A DNA stretch of 64,000 bases from Datisca glomerata. Lineage: Eukaryota; Streptophyta; Magnoliopsida; Cucurbitales; Datiscaceae. Position numbers and translations under genes: made by a program. The stretch is from positions 310,001 through 374,000 of the forward strand of contig QANY01011365.1 in assembly GCA_003255025.1 (NCBI GenBank). Direction: 5' to 3'. How positions within the stretch are numbered: the first letter of the stretch is position 1; each line of letters opens with the position of its first letter. This document shows, one piece after another, positions 46,018 through 58,250 of this stretch. A model generated the notes under the pieces. That model had not been told where the DNA came from. It made no database searches and saw only the letters and a list, made by a program, of their open reading frames with translations.

Positions 46018-47060
46018 AATGATGCGTTACAATGGATAAGATATCCAATCCCAAATAAGAAAAGATCTACTTGATAGACTTTATGATTCTGTGATCTTTC
46101 CAAAATTTGATCTGAAATCGGATTTTGGCAAATCCAAATAGCTGAAGCAGATAGGTATAAGACTACTTTTACAGTACCTTTTGGCCATTTGAATGGAATG
46201 TTTTACCATTTGGTGTCAAAAATGGTCCATCTGAATTCCAGCATATCATGAATGATATTTTTAATGCTTACACTTCATTTATTATCTGTTACATTGATGA
46301 TGTCTTGATCTTCTCATCATCCATAGACCAGCATTTTAACATCTTAATATTTTTAAGAATGTGATTATCCGAAATGGTTTAGTATTATCTGCTACTAAAA
46401 TGAAATTATTCCAAACAACAGTTAGATTCTTAGGCCATAACATTTCTAATGGCACTATTATTCCAATTAACTGTAGTATAGATTTTGCATCTAAATTTTC
46501 AGATGAAATAAAAGATAAAACACAATTAAAAAGATTCTTAGGAAGTTTGAACTATATCCATGACTTTTATCCCCAATTAGCTCAGGATACTGCTCTGTTA
46601 AATAAGAGACTTCAAAAGAAACTTATACCTTGGACATCAGATCTTACATTAACAGTTAAGAATATTAAAGCAAAAATTCAACAATTACACTGTTTAGCTT
46701 TACCACACCCGACATGGCATAAAATTGTAGCAACTGATGCCTCTAACCTAGGTTATAGAGGTATTTTGAAACAGTTAAATCCTCAACCTCATAAAGAAGA
46801 ATTATTAAGATTCACCTCTAGTACCTGGAAAGGACCAGCAAAAAATTATCCAACAATTAAACAAGAATGTTTAGCAATTGTGAAATGTGTATTAAAATTT
46901 CAAGATGATCTGTTAAATCAACATTTTCTTATTTGTGTTGACTGCTCTGCTGCAAAACAGATTTTCAAAAAAGATGTACAAAATCTTACATCAAAACAAA
47001 TATTTGCATCATGACAGAGTATTTTATCTGTATTTGATTTTGATATTGAATATATTAAAG
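46018..47060 (+). pseudogene. Endogenous caulimovirid (plant pararetrovirus) reverse transcriptase/RNase H fragment
   Basis: The 5' part (46018-46360) matches a caulimovirid reverse transcriptase in at least three frames, with a YIDD catalytic tetrapeptide at 46290-46301 and several stops and frameshifts before it. The long frame 46361-47014 covers the end of reverse transcriptase and RNase H (FLGSLNYIHDFYP near its middle, TDASNLGYRGILKQ in RNase H). A TGA at 47012 interrupts the conserved RNase H end, which runs on to about 47060. Coat, movement and protease regions are absent. It is a dead integrated relic. Confidence 0.85.
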
Positions 47061-47069
47061 GTGAACATA

Positions 47070-47250
47070 TATATTTGTATGTATGTATGTATGTATAAAT
47101 ATATGTATGTATGTATAAATATATATGTATGTATAATATGTATGTATGTATATATGTATGTATGTATATATAGGTATATATGTATGTATGTATATACGTA
47201 TGTATGTATATATGTATGTATATATATAAGTATGTATATATATAGATATA
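47070..47250. repeat. TATG/TATA microsatellite
   Basis: Interrupted (TATG)n with TATATATA runs begins directly at the end of the viral relic. The Tyr/Ile-rich frames across it are artefacts. Confidence 0.95.
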
Positions 47251-47254
47251 TTTT

Positions 47255-47575
47255 TTTTAAATTTTTTTTTTTCATTTATTACATAGTATTGTTTTTTCCT
47301 ATATGCTTGCATTATTGCTTTTTATGCATGTTTTATATAATCTAAACATTTTATGTTTTTTATAATTTGACATTCTATAACTTTTATCTCTATTCTTTTA
47401 CTTCCCTTTTGTTGTAATTATTAACATTTATTTCCTTTACATGTTTACTTATTTAGCATTCTTACATCGTCATGCTTATAATGCGATTCTTGCGTTATTC
47501 TCTTATTATTATAATTAATGTTTATGTATGTGTGAATTATAATTTTAACAATTAGATTTAGATTTTGTTACTTCC
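47255..47575. other. AT-rich spacer
   Basis: No feature was recognised. Confidence 0.4.
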
Positions 47576-47579
47576 ATTA

Positions 47580-48105
47580 TTTATTTTTCTCTAAACAAAG
47601 TCGATGATGGGCTTTGAGATTTTCGAGATACCAAACTTCTCGAACTATTGAGGTGAGAAGTTATTCTTGGAATACCGAGAATAATGCTAATAATACTTTG
47701 ATTTAAAAAGATATAAGAATACAAAAAAATAATTTTTCAATGGTCTTTGAACCACCCATTAAAAGTAACTTATTTTGTTCATTTTTATGATACAAAATGC
47801 ATCAAATGAGACATTCAAAAATGAATCTCTTTAACCTTTGCCTTAAAATAAAAAATTGGATAGCATTTGATTAAATTTGGTAACCATTTTATAGTGGGTG
47901 TTGTGGGGTGCTAATACCTTCCCCACACACAAACGACTCCTGAACCGACTTTGAGTTTTCGTAGACCAAAATTTTCATATTAAAATTGTGACCAATCACA
48001 CCCTAAAATGATTGGTGGCGACTCCAAATTTATTTTTCCTTCAAAAAATAATTTTTTTTAATCGTCATTCCGCGTCGCGCGCACGTTGCGACACCATTCC
48101 TCTTA
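47580..48105 (+). repeat. LTR/primer-binding-site remnant of an Ogre-like gypsy element
   Basis: ATTGGTGGCGACTCC at about 48011 matches the tRNA-Arg-type primer site (TGGCGACTCC) used by Ogre/Tat elements. GC-rich CGTCGCGCGCACGTTGCGAC follows. The 400 bases before it may be the LTR end. No coding part follows, so this is a fragment. Confidence 0.4.
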
Positions 48106-48408
48106 TTTTGATTAGATTCTCATGTTTGCAAAAATGTAATTAATTACGTATTCTTGTTACTTTGAATTATAACTTTCTTTGGTAACTATTATTAAAACCG
48201 GAAATACTGACTGCCTAGCTTGAGCAAAGAAGCATTATTATGTCTTAAAAAACAGAAAATTTGGATCAAAGTGATCATTCCCATTTTGTATTTTATTTCT
48301 ATTTTTATTTAAAAACGACATGAATTTCTCATATTTTATTGACTATGTATTTCGTCCTATACATATTTTTGAAACACACATTCAACGTTAACACTTATCA
48401 TAGTTTTA

Positions 48409-49227
48409 GGGCTTGTTTGACTATCAGGATAATACTGGATAGTACTGTACTAAATCTGTCAGACTGTAATGTACTGAATTAAATAATACTATCCAGTGTT
48501 TGGTGCCGTATTAGCTAAAAAATTATAACACATATACAATGTTTGGCACGTTATAGTACTAGATTGTAAAACTATTTGTCATAATTTGATCCGCAAAAGC
48601 CTATTTGAAATTCATTAACATGTTATTTTATATTTTCAACTATAAAATAAATTATCTAATTCATGCTATGACCGTAAGTTTCCTATTTTTTGACTAAAAA
48701 TGTAAATTTAATTATACCCGTAAACTTTAATATAATGATAATTTATAGTTATAAACATTGAAACTAGAAAAAAATTCATTGAATTTTTAATACACAAAAT
48801 AAGTCATTTAAAATATATAAATAATTACTGAACCACTCATATGATTGAGAGGCTCTAAAAATTTATAAAAAAAAGAAGAAGAAAAAGATAGTAAATGACT
48901 TTGAAAATTGGTAAAATTAAGTCATAAGTAATTAATTTTGTACATTTCAAAAATTCAAAAATTATTTTTATTAGTGAGTGAAGTTTCAATAAAATATAAA
49001 TTAGAAAAACTTATTTTAAGATATAAATTAAAAAATAGTTTTATTTTTCTTAGTTTGGTGTAGTCCCCTCTAAAAGGAGGGGACTAAATTATCTCATGTG
49101 AGTAGGACTAAAGAGTCTCATTGTATTAACTAATACGGGCTCTATATTTATGCTAAACGTCGGACAATACTAAAGCAGTGTTGTCCTGCTTTTAGTACTG
49201 TAAGGTACAGATTACCAAACAAACCCC
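48409..49227. mobile_element. 819-bp non-autonomous inverted-repeat DNA transposon
   Basis: The ends are GGGCTTGTTTGACTATC and, as reverse complement, GGGGTTTGTTTGGTAATC, sharing inverted repeats of about 17 bases. The element sits between TTA and TAA, compatible with a TA or TTA/TAA target (mariner or PIF/Harbinger). Internal motifs with AGTACTGTA also occur inverted near both ends. The interior is AT-rich and codes for nothing. Confidence 0.65.
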
Positions 49228-49248
49228 TAATGCCCTACTTTTATGCTA

Positions 49249-49393
49249 GAGTGAACCAAAAAGAACCATGGAGGGCCGGCCGGACACTTTTCATAGCTTG
49301 AATTGTGTGAAGAATTTTTCGAGTGAACCAAAAGGAACCATGGAAGGCCGGCTGGCCACTTTTCATAGCTTTAATTGTATGAAGAATTTTTCT
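49249..49393. repeat. 72-bp tandem duplication
   Basis: GAGTGAACCAAAAAGAACCA at 49249 recurs at 49321. Both copies hold CCATGGA.GGCCGGC and ACTTTTCATAGCTT. The pair begins 20 bases after the transposon at 48409-49227. Confidence 0.85.
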
Positions 49394-49399
49394 CCAAAA

Positions 49400-49925
49400 T
49401 TTTACGATGACTTCTCCTAACTAATAGTTAAGTTAATATTAAAAAAAACTAATTACATATATTCTTAAAATACTTAATGACATAAAAAGAGTGTAGCACT
49501 TTTTACGGATGCATATACCACTGATGTTTTCGTTATTTCTTTTTCTTAGTTTATTAACTTTTTTCTTGTGTATAACTTTCACAAAAGAATTATTATAGTA
49601 GCGGGATTAACCATAAAAAAACATGTTATTTCGATTTAAATCATAAATCAATAACTTTGTATATGATAAATAAAAATAAGAAAACAAAAATTTTCTGTAG
49701 TAAAAAACTAAGAGGCCTAATTCTAAGATTTTTGCCTAGGGCCACAATTGAGGTTGAGCTACCCCTGGAACCATGAATTAGAGAGAGAGAAATAAGAGAT
49801 AAAAGGAAAAATAAATGGATTAACATATTTTCATAGTCGTCATACATTAACAATGACCAAGATTAATTTACTGAAAAGTTAGAATATGGGACAATACGTT
49901 GCAGCGACACGATTTATGTAGCAGT
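49400..49925. other. AT-rich spacer
   Basis: No coding or RNA gene was found. A short GA run lies at about 49780. Confidence 0.4.
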
Positions 49926-49959
49926 TATATTTGGTTTCCAATTATCTTTGGGGCATGCT

Positions 49960-50240
49960 TTGTTCATGTTAGTGAAGTTAACACAGATTCTTCACTTCTC
50001 GTTCTTTTTTCACCATTACTACGTTAGCGAGTCATTTAGGATAGTTCACCTCTCTGTTGAAACCTGTCACTAAGAGTTTCTCAACTTCTTCTTTGATCAC
50101 TTAATTCCTCTTAGGGGGGAAGCTACTATTTTTTGTTTCACAGATTTCATAGTGGGATTAGTGTTTAATCTGTGGTAGATGATTTCCTCTGAGATGCTTA
50201 GCATCCTGCATAGCTGCCATGAACACATCTTTGTTTTCCC
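49960..50240 (-). pseudogene. Gypsy reverse transcriptase start
   Basis: The - strand reads IKEEVEKLLVTGFNREVNYP and LANVVMVKK, then CVNFTNMNKACPKDNW, the opening of a Tat-type reverse transcriptase, with several stops. The sequence ends before the catalytic YxDD. Confidence 0.8.
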
Positions 50241-50387
50241 TTAGAAATTCTATCAACTTCTTTTTTCACTTTCTTCGAGACGGGCACCAATGTTCGTTAC
50301 CTTCTGGATCCATTTCTCTAAGCATAGGAGCTCCATTTCCTCTCCTGCCTCATAACATGGATCATCCTGCCCATCTCCCTATAATCG

Positions 50388-50945
50388 CTATAGATCCATG
50401 GGTCCCTCGACCTTTTTTGTGACGTTTTTCTTTGCAGATTCTAAAGAAGTTATTGAACAGATACGTGTCGCGGCCTGGTCGCCTTTTATTGTTTTCACTC
50501 CTTTTGGGGACGAGTATTTCAACAGTTGATAGAACATTGAGGCTACATCTTTCATCTTGTGGAGCCAAGTCCTTCCTAGGATTGCGTTGTACGAGGAAGT
50601 TGTTCCCAGCAACATGAATTCACTCATATGGTTAAACGCGTATGTGCTTACTGGGAGCGTTAGGGTTCTTTCTGATTAACTAATGGCTCCGTTGAATCTG
50701 ACCAATGGTTGTGACGCTCCTTGTAATCTTTGATTGCCCATGTACATTTTCTCTACGGTTCCCCGATATAAAATGTTTACTGAGCTTCTGTCTTCTACCA
50801 AGACTCTCTTTAACAAGTAGTTGCCAACTTGAATTGAAATAACGAGAGCATCATTGTGGTGCTCGTCGTTTTCTAGATTTGTGCCACCGACCACAAATGG
50901 CGAGTCCCTGTTGCTAATTGAGTGTTTCATCTGATATCTTTCCAA
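50388..50945 (-). pseudogene. Gypsy protease remnant
   Basis: The frame from 50945 has DALVISIQVGNYLLKRVLVE and DRSSVNILYRG (expected D-G/S-S; the catalytic position is altered). The next frame, SSYNAILGRTWLHKMKDVAS, is the conserved retropepsin end. A stop near 50676 separates them. Confidence 0.8.
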
Positions 50946-51112
50946 TCCTGGCCATTTGCAGTATATCTTCCTTCCTTTTTTGTTGTCCCTTCTTGCTAGG
51001 TTAATGCTATAACTGTGTTGATGATGCGGAGGGGTTGTTTCCCCTTATTCTTCCTATCTTCTTCCCGATTGTCTTTCACAATCTCGTGTTTCCGTTCATC
51101 TCTTTTCACAAA

Positions 51113-52515
51113 TTAGCTAAGGTCCTCTTCTTTAATCAGTTGTTCAATATAGTCTTTGAGCTGGAAAGAGTTTCGCATGTAATGTACGTTGCTCTTATGA
51201 TAGGAGCAATATTTGTCTTTGTCTTTGTAGCTAGGTTCCTTACTGAACGGGGCTGGTCTTTTCATCCAAGGTTCATTTTTTATTGTCTCCAGTACTTGGT
51301 TGACCGGGATGGTCAACGATGTGTAGATCTTGTCTCTCGGGTGGATTTTGTCAAGATCTCACCTCCATTGGGAGTTTCTAATCTGTTGGGCCCTCTTCCC
51401 ATCCACTCTTTTTGTTTCATCATGCTTCCTCCCTTCATTTCTTGAGCTCCTTTCCCACTTCCAAGACACTTCTTCCTTCCGTTCAACTGTTCTTCGCATA
51501 CTTCTCCAACGTAATATAAGCTTGCGCCTATTGAAAAACCTCCACCATGGAAATGGGCTTTACTTTGAACATGTCCTTAAAGAAAGGAAATTACGGGTCC
51601 AACCTCGTTGGAAGGCCAATCTAGTGAACCAGTCATCGCATTCTCGATCTTGACCATTTCATCTTTGAAGTGGTGAATGTATTCTCGTAGGGACTCCCCT
51701 TCCTTGGTGGAGATTGTCATAAGATGTTCTGAGTCTTCCGTAAATGTACTGTATGTTGAGTACTATTCTATAAAAACTAAGGACATAATGGCGAAGTTAG
51801 TGATGGAGTACATTGGCAAAGAGTGGTACCGCTGCAAAGTCGTCTCGTCTAAACTAGTAGGGAACATCCTACACATCAACTTATCGTCGTGTTAGTACAG
51901 CGCCATGTCTTGTATGAATCCTCGGAGATGGTCTACGGGATCAGACTTTCCTTTATAACATTTGAACCTGAGCATGATGAATTTTTTGGGTACGAGTGTT
52001 GCTAGAAATTATGGGCCTAACAACATCTTGATAAGAGACTCGAGGTCTCTTTTTCCCGTACTCCCAATATTCCTTATTTATATCATTTTTTGGTCGAACA
52101 GCTCCTTGACTGCTTCTTTTGACATGATTCGGGGTTACCGAACCTCTCCCGTAGTTTCCTTCAAAAGGTTTCACGATTGGACTTCTTCTTCTCGTCGTAT
52201 GCTCATGTCGTTCTAGCGGTCCTCTTACCTTTCATTTCGTTGGTCGCCCTCAGAGTGGATTTCTTGTTCTTTATCATTCACTTGTTGGCTTACTTTAGCT
52301 CATGTTTTCGTGAGTTCTTGTTAACATGTTGATTTACGCTTGCACATTCTGCCATGCATTATGCATCGCTTTAGTATTCCTTCTTTCCATCTCGTGCATC
52401 CCGTTAAGGATCGTCTACAACATTTTCGTGGGCGGGTCAGTTGGTTTGCATGCTTGTCTTCATTTCTCGGCCTGTTGTTTCCATTTAGAGCTGTGTTGAA
52501 TCTTGTTCTAGGCAT
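51113..52515 (-). pseudogene. Gypsy gag remnant
   Basis: The start at 52515 reads MPRTRFNTALNGNNRPRN. The central gag core is scattered over several frames. The 3' part (51316-51113) reads VNQVLETIKNEPWMKRPAPF, then DKYCSYHKSNVHYMRNSFQL and KDYIEQLIKEEDL, the zinc-knuckle-like YC.YH....H end of Tat gags. Confidence 0.75.
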
Positions 52516-52579
52516 GTTTATGATATTGTAGGGTATGTCTCTTCAGCCTTGTTTTAGGCTCTCAATGTAAGCACCAAAA

Positions 52580-53200
52580 TGTAAATGATTCTTTCCCGTC
52601 CTCCTCAAGATTAAGGGAAAAATGTATTGATCTCGATCAAATTTGTACTAGTATAATGATACATAAAGAAATGCTTGATCGTCCAAAATTTCTCTAGAGT
52701 TCAAATGTCTCCTCTTTTTATTGAATAGATTGGCTTTATATATATATCTCTCACATTGCCTGGGTCTCACTAAAATAACCAAATAAGAATGAAAATATCA
52801 GATGAGGTCAGGCCTAGGATCTCTCCCATTCCTGGGACCTCCTTTATTCTTTATTTTATATCTGTCACACTCAGCCGCCCATCAATCACTATCACGTGAC
52901 AATTCGCAGTGTTTTCGAGCCAATTAGTCAGAACCGCTTAGTGGCTTATCAATTTGTCTTGTCCAAGTGATGCAGTCTTACCCAATCAGTCATGACAACT
53001 TGACTGTCAGTCTGAACCCTTCTTTCCGTTCTAAAGTTCTGTCTCGTCTAGGAGGTAATTATTCCCCGTTCTTGAGATGTCGGTTCTCGTTCTTGAGGCG
53101 ATGATCTCCCGTTCTCGAGATGTCGGTTCCTATTCTGGAGGCGATAATCTTCCGTTCTCGAGATGTCTCGCGAATTTAGTCAATCATCCGTTTCTGCTTT
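52580..53200 (-). repeat. 5' LTR of the second Tat-like gypsy element
   Basis: TGTAAATGATTC begins at 52580 next to the leader CTCTCAATGTAAGCACCAAA, equivalent to the other element's 19081 site. A TATATATATATC run lies at about 52738. The outer end is not located because the 3' LTR is missing. Confidence 0.6.
53066..53172. repeat. Tandem repeat of about 44 bp in the gypsy LTR
   Basis: CCGTTCTTGAGATGTCGGTT (53066) recurs at 53109 and partly at 53152, as CCGTTCTCGAGATGTC. Confidence 0.8.
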
Positions 53201-53407
53201 CTCGACGCTTCTCATGAGTCCTGGGTGAGTCCTTTTTTTTTCGTGGTAGCGAAGTAATTTTTACCTATTTAAGTACACTGAAATAGACATTTATTTCACC
53301 TGAGAAAAAGTACTTTCAAAGGCTTTAGAAGTCCGATATGTTCCCATTAAATCCTAAATAGTTTATAGACTCACTGAACCATTGGCTCCTTCTCGGTTTG
53401 CACTTTT

Positions 53408-53690
53408 ATGTCCCAAGCTCAAAGTCTCTTCCACTACTTACCACTTGTGAGGGGTATTGAACATCTCATGCTAATCAACAAATGCACCTCTGCATCCAAT
53501 CCAGCTGATTTTCCGTCTCAGCATCTGTACGGCAGCGAAACTGTCGAGACAGCTCAGCCTCAATGCTCAACAAATCCTGATGGTTTTTCAAACACTCCAC
53601 AGACTCCAATTTGTTCAATACATGTCAGAAGATCAACTAACAAAGTCTCCAACAAGCAGTCAATTATTGGCTGCCTTTAAAGATCCACTC
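53408..53690 (+). CDS. Unidentified 90-codon ORF
   Basis: The frame is Ser/Thr/Pro-rich, with CSIHVRRSTNKVSNK near its end. An RRST-type motif occurs in the linker between integrase and reverse transcriptase of many copia elements, so it may be a copia scrap, but no flanking domain supports this. A further 84-codon + frame at 53705-53959 is unrecognised. It could equally be random. Confidence 0.25.
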
Positions 53691-53959
53691 CAAAGCAGTT
53701 ACACGTGACAGCAGCTGCTTTCTCTCCCCTCTATGCATTTATTTTCCTAACAACTTTTATTCCTTCGATATTGTTTTGTAATTATCTAATTAATCATCAC
53801 CTTTCTATTGATAAAGTTATGAGAATAACACGCCTCAATACTATATTTAATACAATCTTAAAAGTTCAACTTGAAAAAGCCTGTGAACTCTTAAACAACC
53901 GGGAAGAGGTGAATAGGTTGGTCTCTAAAAATCTAAAATTCAATATAAATTTAGCATAA

Positions 53960-56900
53960 CAAAAAATATCATATTAAATAAGATTAGTGATTCACGATTC
54001 TATCAATAATATAAATATATAAATATAGAGAGATAGAGATAGACACTAAAAATTAAAAGGAGCACAAAGACCGGACTTACAAACAAGTTGAAGTACTTTT
54101 GATCAATTTACCGTACCTCTTGACTCATAGTATACCAATGTCTTGAATCCTCTTCAGGGTACAAGCGACCACCATACTTATCAATCTCGATCTCTAAATT
54201 GAGGCAAAAGTGATCTCAATCTCATCTTCTTAGATTGAACCCTAAGACACAAGTATCGGCACAATCTCATTAATCTTAGACTCGCTTCAAGATACAAGAT
54301 TCACATGGAGTATGAACAAAAAGTTATTTATTTATTTTCTAGAAAGAACCTCACAAAACCAATGAATATAAAATTGAAGAACAAATTTGAAATGACAATG
54401 AAACCAAAAGTCTAAATAAAAAAACTAACATGAAGCTTGAAAGACTTTTATAAATTAAATAGAAAAAAATTAAAATAAAAAATAGGATAAAATAGAAAAT
54501 AGGTTGAAAGACCTATATATAGGTAAGGGAAGACTTTGAGAGCAATTTAGGTCAAATTCTCTTCGAGATAGGAAACTATGAAAAGTGTTTCTTTGAATTT
54601 TGAAATAACGAATCCTAGAATTTAGGGGATTTTTTTTTTAAAATCAAGAATATATCCACTATCAAAATTAAATGCTCACTCAAACATTTTGTGGTTATCC
54701 AGTTCCTAGGATCATTAGTCCTTTTTTGTCAGCAAATTCTTTTGGCATAAACAATCAAACCGTACATCTAATACTAGATCATAGTTAATTAATTCGGGAA
54801 CGATAAAAATATGAAATATTATTTGGTAAGTATAATATGGATATTAAACGGTCATACATTCGTCAAAACCTCGGTCAATAATACGCCATACGCAATAATT
54901 TGGGTACGAGTATTAAACGTGTGTTATACATTTTCATTTTAGAAATCATTTATTACAAAACAAAATCATTAAATAATTTTATTAATTAGATAAAAAATAA
55001 TCAAATACATGATTATTTAAAATAGAAAGCAAGTAGAGTCCCTAAATTCATGTTGTACTCAATTAAAAATTATATTAATAAATAAAATAAAATATTTATA
55101 TTTATTTTACTCAATCTAAAATTAATTATAATAAATTTATATCCATATTTCTAAACTGATAAAAGTTTCATTCTTATTTAACATGGTTAACTTTTACTTT
55201 TATTTATTTATTTTTATATTATATTAAAATGTTTATCACTAAAAACTAATTAAAAAATCAAATAAAAAACTATACTATATTATTCGATGCCTGTGTTTAA
55301 AAAAACAATTAAAAAGTAAAATATTTAATAAAAAATCAATTCAAAGAAAACCAAAATGCATATTATAAGAAAAAGAAATAAAAAATGTATTATAAAAGAA
55401 AAAAAATGAAAAAATAATGTCAGAAATGACCATTGATCGAACCTTGGACCCAAAGTAAAATAATGACATAAGTCTATCACTAGCCTGCCCGATAATTTCA
55501 TTGACTAGCATAGAATATTTTTCTCTAGTAAGCTGTATTTTTATCCAAATTTATGCTACACGTTTTATATGTTTTGGGTCAATATACGTTAATTATTTCA
55601 TATATTTGAGAACAATTCGGGGACAGAGTTTAATATACAGAAATTCAAAAATTCATATATAATATGTGTATTATACGCGAATATACCAACAATTTACTAG
55701 ATAGACTCAAACTTAAACTTAACTTGACATTTTTGTTTTGTCAATACAGTTGTCAATATTACAAATAATCAATGTAACAAATATTTGCACTACCAGTCTC
55801 TCCCTTCGGCTGACAAAACGTAATTCAAGGAAACCTACCTAGAATAAAGACTCAAAACTACCTGATAATTGTATCAGCAGAAAACTTTCAAAGATCAATA
55901 GATATGAGAAAAAAGTTAATAAGCAAATAACTTCATAACTCTCCCTTTTTCTCAATGAATAAAAAGGTAAAACATCCAAAAATCAATCTAATGTTACAAA
56001 AGGATAAGTAATAGGGGGATTAGAATCAACAAGTAAAATAAGGAATGAATCCTAATTTAGTGATACCCACTCGAGAATTAAAGCCAAAATGGTGAGAAAT
56101 TTAACCAAAAAATTGTAGATGAGATCGGAAAAGAAAACCGTACAAACCCTAATAACATAGTCAGTCACAGTGAATCGAACTTTGAAACAAAAAAATGAGC
56201 AGAAGGAGAAGTCAACCGCTGGTTTCTCGATTGCATAAGTCAGTAGCAAACTCCAAATTCTCGTTCGATCTAAGATAACATGGGCGGTCGACTGCTAGAT
56301 CTTCTCGGTTGACCGCTACAAGTCAGTTGCAAATGTTCTCTCCATGGTTGATCGCCTGGCCACAATCATGAGCCACCTCAACCTTTGTGAAACACAGTCG
56401 ATCACCAAGAATTAATGGTCGATCGCTAGAACATAGAAAGCACATCCAAAACTCAATCAATATTTTCAGGGCAAACAACAATGAAATAAAAAGATACCTC
56501 CATCTAAATCAGTGAAATGTACTCCTCTAAATGCTTGATTCTATCTTTCTAAATGACACATTCCCCCCTAAATGCATGCTCTAAATTATTTATGCACAAA
56601 CAAATTAAAAATATGCACCAAGAACTCAACAAGCACAAAACTACACATTTACTCAGTATTGTCAAATAAAATTATTCGATCTCAATCATATTTAAGATAT
56701 ATAAAGTTCACATAGTACTTTGAGCTAGCCATAAATACTTTTGTAATGAGTGTCTGAAGTTGATCAACAAATATATTTCTTTTAGAAGCAAATTGAGGAG
56801 ACTAAATTGAAGCACAACATTATTAAGAAAAGTCATCTCCTTAAGAAGTAAAACCAAATCCTCTCAATAATTTTGACTTAGTTACCTCCATTTTTAAATA

Positions 56901-57520
56901 TAACAAGTACAAACATTCTTCTTTTTTCTCTTTTCTTGCTACCTAACATTTGTTTGTGCAGTGGTTTTCACTCTGGAGAAGCAGTAGCCATGTCCTATAA
57001 GTAAATAGATAAATTTATTAAAGAATTGCTCCTCACATTAAAGAAGGCTTTTACACAGTCTTCAACTGGTAAATTCATTTTCATTGTGGTCAAAAAATGA
57101 AACAAGTTATCGGTCAATCTATAGAGTTGAAATTTTATTCTTATAGTGACCAATTCAACAAGTAAACTCAAAATATTTTTTAGATAATATATAAATTGAT
57201 CAATGTGCTAAAAATATAAGAATGATAAATAAATTATCTTTGATTCTCCTATGAAAGTGTTCACTCTAATATATAAATGGATTTTTATAACATCTTTCAA
57301 GTCTAAATGGAGCAAAGCTTTCCTTCACGTATTATTTTAAATGACAGCCTTGCAAAGTGCATCATTTTGTTTTGTTAAGCTTTGGATTGTACAAATGCAT
57401 GAAAAAAAATAAAAAACTTTTTTGTATTTTCATGAAGTATTAGCAATGATGCATGATTAAAAGATAAATATTTTTATATTTTATATTTTAAATTATGCCA
57501 AAATGATAAAGAATATGCAT
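53960..57520. other. AT-rich region without a recognisable gene
   Basis: Runs of A/T dominate 54350-55430, with no long frames. A 65-codon - frame at 56052-56249 resembles nothing known. Bases 56600-57500 hold scattered short open stretches on the - strand and no motif. Confidence 0.4.
56210..56435. repeat. Dispersed GGTCGAYCGCTAGA-type repeats
   Basis: Variants GTCAACCGCTGG, GGTCGACTGCTAGA, GGTTGACCGCTACA, GGTTGATCGCCTGG and GGTCGATCGCTAGA occur at spacings of 30-60 bases. Similar degenerate motifs are known in some retrotransposon LTRs or untranslated regions. The flanks show no element. Confidence 0.55.
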
Positions 57521-58129
57521 CACTACAAGAAACAGATTTTTTCGTGACTAACATTTTGGTCGCTAAAATCCTTAAAATTTGTCGGTAAAAAGTTTTACCG
57601 TTGAAGTTGTGTTCGTCGCTAACGTCATTGCCGTCCAAATAGGTTTCGTCGTGAAAGCTTTTAGCGACGAGGTTTATTTGGTCGCAAAAAACTTATTCTT
57701 CAGAATATTTATAAAAAAACATTAGATTTTAGTTTTCATATACTTGATAATAATATATCATCAGAATATTTATCATACACAATATTTTTCCAAGAAATAC
57801 ATATATTGATCGTATATGTATATATATATATATATAATGTAACAAAGTAGTTCATTACAAAATCTTTGAAACATAATACAAAACAAAAGATGATTTATAA
57901 TTGTATCCAAAAAAAGATAATTCAAAAAATAGAATCCAAAGCTCGATTGTTACAACTAAAAAGCTTAACAAATGTGATGAACCTCACATTTATGTTGTTG
58001 AGTTTATCGTCAGGAGTCGGAAAACAATTTTGACCGGTCGAAGTGAGTAAACTTTGAAGTTGACTCTCCAACGACTAAACTTATTTTTGTAAAACTATAT
58101 TTTCACATCGATTCTTTATTTAGAAGATG

Positions 58130-58250
58130 TGGGTGGGGCTCCACGCCCAAGACCTTTATATCACCCGAGAACTTCTTCAACTATCTCTTCCTCAGGACGA
58201 GGTGTGGAATCCTCAACAATAGGCTCATCCCGTAAAGCGAATATGCATTC
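58130..58250 (-). pseudogene. CACTA second-gene last exon remnant
   Basis: The - strand reads DSTPRPEEEIVEEVL, a stop, then GLGRGAPPT. This matches the exon at 36686-36898, where the arginine-rich GLGHGAPPTS stands. Confidence 0.7.

Larger units (their letters stand above)
49930..53200 (-). mobile_element. Second Tat-like Ty3/gypsy element, 5' half
   Basis: Reading leftward: LTR (52580 to about 53200), leader and primer region, gag (52515-51113), protease (50945-50388) and the first part of reverse transcriptase (50240-49960), where the element is cut. The rest of pol and the 3' LTR are missing. The gag start and leader resemble those of the element at 9068-19424, so the two belong to one lineage. 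All frames contain breaks. Confidence 0.8.

Noticed and set aside
46935..47345. Tyr/Ile/Cys-rich frames on both strands
   Set aside because: They are produced by the TATG microsatellite next to the viral relic.
51035..52531. Several + strand frames of 60-136 codons
   Set aside because: They lie antisense to recognisable gypsy gag on the - strand and have no protein features of their own.
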